From NCBI GenBank assembly GCA_947630705.1, contig CANRIK010000010.1:1-59195 (forward strand): DNA of 59,195 bases, read 5' to 3'. The notes below the pieces were generated by a model. That model ran no database searches. It was not told where the DNA came from and saw only the letters and a list, made by a program, of their open reading frames with translations. The stretch comes from an uncultured Clostridia bacterium. Lineage in GTDB: Bacteria; Bacillota; Clostridia; Christensenellales; Borkfalkiaceae. Below are positions 53,901 through 59,195 of the stretch, piece after piece. Every line of letters starts with the position of its first letter. Within the stretch, counting starts at the first letter, position 1. A program made the translations under genes and the position numbers.

Positions 53901-53910
53901 TAAGAGCATG

Positions 53911-53937
53911 AAAAGAGGGGGCGTCGCCCCCTCTTTT
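53911..53937 (+). terminator. Terminator after the DUF1858 gene
   Basis: Stem AAAAGAGGGGGCG / CGCCCCCTCTTTT with a very short loop and T-run. Confidence 0.8.
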
Positions 53938-53977
53938 GACTGAAAACGAAAACCGATTCAGAGAATGTTTTTAAATC

Positions 53978-54697
53978 ATGGATAATATTGAATTACTGCA
54001 AAAAATAATCGACGAAAGCGAAAATATAGTGTTTTTCGGCGGTGCGGGAGTAAGCACGGAGAGCGGTATACCCGATTTCCGCTCGCAGGACGGACTGTAC
54101 GCGCAGAAATACGCCTACCCTCCCGAGCAGATAGTTTCTCATACATTTTTTATGTATCGCACGGAGGAGTTTTTCGCGTTCTACCGCGATAAAATGCTGT
54201 ATCCTTCCGCAAAGCCCAATGCCGCACACCTCTATCTTGCACGGTTGGAAAATTCGGGCAAACTGAAAGCCGTAATAACCCAGAATATCGACGGCCTGCA
54301 TCAGGCGGCCGGAAGCAAAAACGTTCTGGAACTCCACGGCAGCGTTCTGCGCAACTATTGCTCGCGTTGCGGAAAGTTTTACGGCATGGAGTACGTCAAA
54401 AATTGTGTGGGAGTGCCGAAGTGTACCTGCGGCGGAACGGTCAAACCGGACGTCGTGCTCTATGAGGAGAGCCTCGACGCCGCCGTCATCGACGCCGCGG
54501 TAAAGGCTATTTCGGAGGCTGACGCTCTGATAATAGGCGGCACTTCGCTCGTGGTGTATCCGGCCGCCGGATTCATAAATTTCTTCCGCGGCAAACATCT
54601 TGTAGTCATAAACAAATCGGCCACTTCCGCCGACAGCCGAGCGGAACTTGTCATAAACGACAGTATCGGCAAGGTCTTTTCTCAACTTAAAATCTGA
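53978..54697 (+). CDS. NAD-dependent protein deacylase (sirtuin)
   Basis: 239 aa. NAD-binding GAGVSTESGIPDFRS near residue 22, TQNIDGLHQAAG near 102 (catalytic His follows in LELHGS), zinc ligands in CSRCGKFYG near 128 and CTCGG near 150, GGTSLVVYPAA near 187. Class U/III bacterial CobB-type enzyme that removes acyl groups from lysine, releasing O-acyl-ADP-ribose and nicotinamide. It stands alone; no partner gene is evident. Confidence 0.93.
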   Translation: MDNIELLQKIIDESENIVFFGGAGVSTESGIPDFRSQDGLYAQKYAYPPEQIVSHTFFMYRTEEFFAFYRDKMLYPSAKPNAAHLYLARLENSGKLKAVITQNIDGLHQAAGSKNVLELHGSVLRNYCSRCGKFYGMEYVKNCVGVPKCTCGGTVKPDVVLYEESLDAAVIDAAVKAISEADALIIGGTSLVVYPAAGFINFFRGKHLVVINKSATSADSRAELVINDSIGKVFSQLKI

Positions 54698-54831
54698 ATT
54701 TTATTGCATTTTGACCCATTCACGGCGTTCTCGCCGTGAATTTTTTTGCGCAAATCAGAAGTTTAACGGTAAGGATTTCAAGTCCGCTTTTTTCTATGCC
54801 TGTTTTTGCCGCCGCTGGAAAAATCTTTGCA

Positions 54832-54860
54832 TTGAACGCAAGCATATTTCATGATAAAAT
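54832..54860 (+). promoter_or_regulatory. Promoter of the NlpC/P60 gene, probable leaderless transcript
   Basis: TTGAAC (54832-54837), 17-bp spacer, TAAAAT (54855-54860), six bases before the ATG. Confidence 0.65.
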
Positions 54861-54866
54861 CAAATC

Positions 54867-55748
54867 ATGAAGAAGTTAAAATACATGTTTGCCGCGCTTG
54901 CGGCTTCGTTTACGGCGCTTTTCCCTCTTGCGGCGTGCGCTTCCGTATCGGAGGAGGAATGTATTTCGGGGAGTCCGCAATCGGAGGATTCTTCGCTCCG
55001 ACCTTCCGAGGAGCGTCTCGGACAGCCCTCGATAGATACGTCGGCCTCCGACGAGGCCGAAAGCGCAAGCGGAGTGGGTGAAACGGAGGACGGTTCACTG
55101 CCGCCCGAGCCCGTCGCCGTCTCATATATCTCGGTCTCCGCCGCCGGCGTCAATATCCGTTCCGGCGCAGGCGTGGGATATTCGGTGCGAGGTTCGGCGG
55201 ATAGGAATTCGGTATACGCGCTCTGCGATACGGTCGGCGATTGGTACAGAACGGGCTATCTGAACGGCGACGGATATATTTCGCGCAAGTATTGCACGGT
55301 TGTGGATATGCCCACGAGCGGCGACGAGAGAATAGAGGCGGTCATTGCCGAGGGAACAAAACTTCTCGGAACGCCCTACGTCTACGGGGCCGTCCGTCTG
55401 CATGACGGCGGCGGACGCCTCAATAAATCGTTCACCGCCGATAAATTCGATTGTTCGTCTCTTATGCAGTACATATTCTACAAGGGAGCCGGAGAGCTCC
55501 TTGACGTAAATACCCGTACGCAGATATTTCAGGGAGTTACCGTTTCCAAAGCGGAACTTCGCCGAGGCGATTTGATGTTTTTCACTAACGACTCTCGCAG
55601 AAACAACAGCGGAACGGAGCGAGTAGGCCATGTGGCTCTGTATCTGGGCGGAAATTACATTCTGCACACCGCGTCGGACTATGCGAGAATAGAGGAGATT
55701 TCCCCGAAGAGGTGGAGCTATTTCATACAGGGGCAGAGGATACTCTGA
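54867..55748 (+). CDS. NlpC/P60 cell-wall peptidase with SH3 domain
   Basis: 293 aa. Signal peptide with lipobox LAAC near residue 24; Ser/Glu-rich linker ~28-85; bacterial SH3 domain ~88-145 (AAGVNIRSGAGVGYSVRG, DWYRTGYLNGDGYI); NlpC/P60 domain ~155-290 with catalytic Cys in FDCSSLMQYIF near 193 and His in GHVALYLGG near 253. It cleaves stem peptides of peptidoglycan. The SH3 likely binds the wall. The -10 box is six bases from the ATG. Confidence 0.92.
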   Translation: MKKLKYMFAALAASFTALFPLAACASVSEEECISGSPQSEDSSLRPSEERLGQPSIDTSASDEAESASGVGETEDGSLPPEPVAVSYISVSAAGVNIRSGAGVGYSVRGSADRNSVYALCDTVGDWYRTGYLNGDGYISRKYCTVVDMPTSGDERIEAVIAEGTKLLGTPYVYGAVRLHDGGGRLNKSFTADKFDCSSLMQYIFYKGAGELLDVNTRTQIFQGVTVSKAELRRGDLMFFTNDSRRNNSGTERVGHVALYLGGNYILHTASDYARIEEISPKRWSYFIQGQRIL

Positions 55749-55794
55749 ATATGCAGAGGATACTCCGGATATTTTGAAACATTTTGAAAAAGCG

Positions 55795-55822
55795 GCGCGC
55801 TCCGCAATTTTGCGGAGCGCGC
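55795..55822. terminator. Bidirectional terminator between NlpC/P60 and the small membrane protein
   Basis: Perfect 12-base arms GCGCGCTCCGCA around ATTT. Confidence 0.7.
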
Positions 55823-55827
55823 TTAAA

Positions 55828-56076
55828 TTATGAGTCCTTTTTGTCGTCGTTCTGGGCCTTGCCCGTTATAAAGTCGCCCTTCGGTTCGACGGGGTTTTGT
55901 TTCTGTTCCTCTCTGATTTGCGCGTTTCGGCATATGAACATTCCAACGGCGAACACAACGCATGCGGCTACGGTTACAAACCCCCATAGCAGACCGAAGA
56001 ATACGAATATGAAGATTGCGGCGGCTGCTGCGGCGGCGGACAGCACGCTGAAAATTATTCTTAAAACCTTATACAT
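55828..56076 (-). CDS. Small two-helix membrane protein, unknown
   Basis: 82 aa. Two hydrophobic segments (residues ~5-28, IIFSVLSAAAAAAAIFIF; ~30-48, LLWGFVTVAACVVFAVGMF) and a hydrophilic, charged tail (EEQKQNPVEPKGDF, then QNDDKKDS). No domain recognised. Ends against a shared terminator. Confidence 0.6.
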   Translation of the reverse strand: MYKVLRIIFSVLSAAAAAAAIFIFVFFGLLWGFVTVAACVVFAVGMFICRNAQIREEQKQNPVEPKGDFITGKAQNDDKKDS

Positions 56077-56605
56077 ATTATTATATATAGAGACGGAATA
56101 TCCCTTACGGTAATATTATATACTCTCTCGCGTTGACTGTCAAGGAAGTTTTTAATGAACGTCGGAAGCTGCCATGCCTTAAAATTTCTGCGGAAAATGT
56201 ATAAAAGTTTCTTAAATTGTCAAAATTTAACTTACTGCAAATTTTTTCATAATTTTTAAAATATTTACTTGACTTAAAAAAGCTATTATGATATTTTAGA
56301 TAGGCTCAATCGTCGAGAGATTGTCTGCAAAAATAGTATAAAAATATATAAAATTTTTAAAAAAAGTTTAAAAATTCTATTGACAAACTATTTTTGTTAT
56401 GATAATATAGAAAAGCTCGCTGGTGAGCGCCGACCGTTTTAAGTCGGTTTACGCAGCTTAAAAATTGAATAGAAGGAAACGAATTTAAAAAGTTTCTGTC
56501 AATTAACTTTGAAGTACATTAGTACCACAAAGCAAAGTCAGCAAAGATAATTTGACTTTTTAGTCGAGATAGAGCCACAATCGAAAGATTGGTTTTATAC
56601 AAATT
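56077..56605 (+). promoter_or_regulatory. rRNA operon promoter and leader region
   Basis: No protein gene. Two tandem promoters (P1 56269-56297, TTGACT-N17-TATTTT; P2 56380-56408, TTGACA-N17-TAATAT), each with TTATGATA just before or within the -10. A hairpin GCCGACC/AGTCGGT lies at 56429-56447, then the 5' strand of the 16S processing stem. Confidence 0.8.
56471..56499 (+). other. 5' strand of the 16S rRNA processing stem
   Basis: AGAAGGAAACGA ... AAAGTTTCTGT pairs with ACAGAAACTTT ... TCGTTTCCTTCT at 58156-58178. The helix brackets the 16S and should be cut by RNase III. Confidence 0.85.
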
Positions 56606-58103
<1,498 letters not shown>

Positions 58104-58452
58104 AGGGAGTATTGATGGCAGTAGCTGATAATTCTGTCATCCATATTCAGTCGATACAGAAACTTTTCGTTTCCTTCTACTCATTTTTAATAAACATGCT
58201 CCTATCAAACAGTGGGAGCTTTTGTTTTGTAAGTTAAACTTTGAACGTTCCGCATATCGATTTATGCGTCGGATTGTTTACAATCTGTAAATTTTTCCGA
58301 GATTTGCAATGCACTCGTCTGTCGGAGCCGAAGTTTAGAGTTGCAAAACGCTTATGCCGAAGCGTTCGGACGGTGGATATCTCCGTAGAAAGAACGCAAA
58401 GGCAACGGCAACCACACTGAAAATTGCCTGCAATTTTTGTGAAATGTTTTTT
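58104..58452 (+). other. Spacer between 16S and tRNA-Ala, with a terminator-like hairpin
   Basis: Carries the 3' strand of the 16S processing stem (58156-58178) and a hairpin GCTCCT/GGGAGC followed by TTTTGTTTT (58198-58228). The rest holds no recognised element. Confidence 0.7.
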
Positions 58453-58528
58453 GGGGGTTTAGCTCAGCTGGTAGAGCACCTGCCCTGCAAGCAGGGGGTC
58501 AGCGGTTCGATCCCGCTAACCTCCACCA
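58453..58528 (+). tRNA. tRNA-Ala (UGC)
   Basis: Anticodon stem CCUGC/GCAGG with loop CCUGCAA gives UGC. The G3:U70 pair that identifies tRNA-Ala is present; CCA encoded. Standard rRNA spacer gene. Confidence 0.97.
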
Positions 58529-58697
58529 AACCTTTATTTATTTTATGCCGGCGGTTTAAGAATAATCAGTCGAAATAAAGATAAAGGTTCACTTACAGCT
58601 TTGCAAAGTGCGAAGAGCTTTTGCAAAAGAGGAGCGGCAATTCGGCGTTGTTTGCGGTTTGTATAAAAATCGTTCAAAGCGCGATTTGACGCGACGA

Positions 58698-58774
58698 GGG
58701 CTCATAGCTCAGCTGGTTAGAGCACACGCCTGATAAGCGTGAGGTCGATGGTTCGAGTCCATTTGAGCCCACCA
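58698..58774 (+). tRNA. tRNA-Ile (GAU)
   Basis: Anticodon stem CACGC/GCGUG with loop CUGAUAA gives GAU; acceptor GGGCUCA/UGAGCCC; CCA encoded. Second spacer tRNA. Confidence 0.97.
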
Positions 58775-58981
58775 AATTCCGCAAGGAATTGGGCGAAAAA
58801 TGGGTCGGCCGCTTGCTTGCGGAGATTGCAAGCAAATGGTAAAAAAGCCATTTGAGCCCACCAAATTCCGCAAGGAATTGGGCGAAAAATGGGTCGGCCG
58901 CTTGCTTGCGGATTGCAAGCAAATGGTAAAAAAATCCATTTGAGCCCACCAAATTCCGCAAGGAATTGGGCGAAAAATGGT
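58759..58981 (+). repeat. Tandem repeats built from the tRNA-Ile 3' end
   Basis: The segment from the tRNA-Ile acceptor arm (CCATTTGAGCCCACCA) through AATTCCGCAAGGAATTGGGC and a GCTTGCTTGCGG...GCAAGC hairpin is repeated: copy 1 58759-58847 (89 bp), copy 2 58848-58935 (88 bp), copy 3 from 58936 (first ~46 bp). Fainter copies of the arm (TTTGAGCC, ATGAGCCCAC) follow near 58994 and 59018. Confidence 0.92.
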
Positions 58982-59195
58982 AGAACTAAACACCATTTGA
59001 GCCTAAAAGGGTTCTTATGAGCCCACAAAAAGAGTTGCTGTCGCAACTCAAATCCCACCCCATATCAAGAGGATTCCAGCGGAAGCGAGGGAGAAGGTGA
59101 TGTGAGTGGGTGGGGGGGATACGGAGTCTGACAACTGCATAGGGAAGAAGAGAAGAAGAAGGAAGGCAAGATTAATTTAAGAAAGGTTAATAAGC
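58982..59195. other. Right-end sequence after the repeats, nothing recognised
   Basis: After the last repeat the sequence turns G-rich and then purine-rich (GAAGAAGAGAAGAAGAAGG). No 23S 5' end is reached and no gene is supported. Confidence 0.6.

Noticed and set aside
58674-59058. Overlapping - strand open frames of ~95-113 codons
   Set aside because: They are created by the tandem tRNA-end repeats and have repeated peptide sequence with no start signals.

Overview
The window looks like a chromosomal contig from an uncultured, spore-forming-lineage Firmicute of class Clostridia. It carries a SpoVT-SpoVB-type, spoIIGA-sigE-sigG sporulation block, T-box regulation, Gram-positive lipoprotein signals and SD-type ribosome sites. 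The 16S sequence and gene content suggest a Christensenellales-like gut bacterium; that placement is my inference, not a database result. Core genes are moderately GC-rich, while several accessory stretches are visibly AT-rich.

Layout. 1-6.9 kb: an AT-rich island with a recombinase-associated small gene, a controller-type HTH regulator and a restriction-modification operon (C5 methyltransferase, NgoFVII-like PLD nuclease, Z1 ATPase, Vsr), followed by a DUF2971 gene. It lies directly 3' of a Glu-Met-fMet tRNA cluster (7.04-7.33 kb). 7.5-16.8 kb: core block tilS, MIF-like tautomerase, hpt, spoVT, spoVB-like, mazG/yabN, dusB, spoIIGA, sigE, sigG. 16.9-30.3 kb: accessory region with a 5'-nucleotidase lipoprotein, a frameshifted SLOG gene, an XRE regulator, a nutrient-uptake or sensing operon (Cys-rich DUF6485, sugar-type binding lipoprotein, a 1152-aa ABC transporter with all parts in one chain, and a 5'-nucleotidase with altered active site), then a MarR-controlled radical-SAM pair of the mobile-pair type. 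30.36-30.93 kb: six-tRNA cluster.

31.2-41.2 kb: the most striking region. A complete set of phage head genes in P22-like order (large terminase, small protein, portal, scaffold-like, coat, head-completion, propeller-like, coiled-coil) sits among host genes with no integrase, replication, tail-fibre or lysis genes. It is bounded by two signal-peptide/SH3/transmembrane proteins and closed by a strong terminator. All reading frames are intact, which suggests a retained, possibly domesticated particle system.

41.4-56.1 kb: core genes (rRNA methyltransferase-like, RluA, large surface protein, gyrB-gyrA, MscS, Trp-T-box-controlled TrpB2, DUF1858, sirtuin, NlpC/P60). 56.2-59.2 kb: rRNA locus with tandem promoters, 16S, tRNA-Ala, tRNA-Ile, then tandem repeats made of the tRNA-Ile 3' end; no 23S is reached before the window ends.

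A recurring regulatory theme is genes whose -10 box lies only 6-8 bases before the ATG with no ribosome-binding site, implying leaderless mRNAs (tilS, the 41.4 kb methyltransferase, the SH3 protein at 31-32 kb, NlpC/P60).
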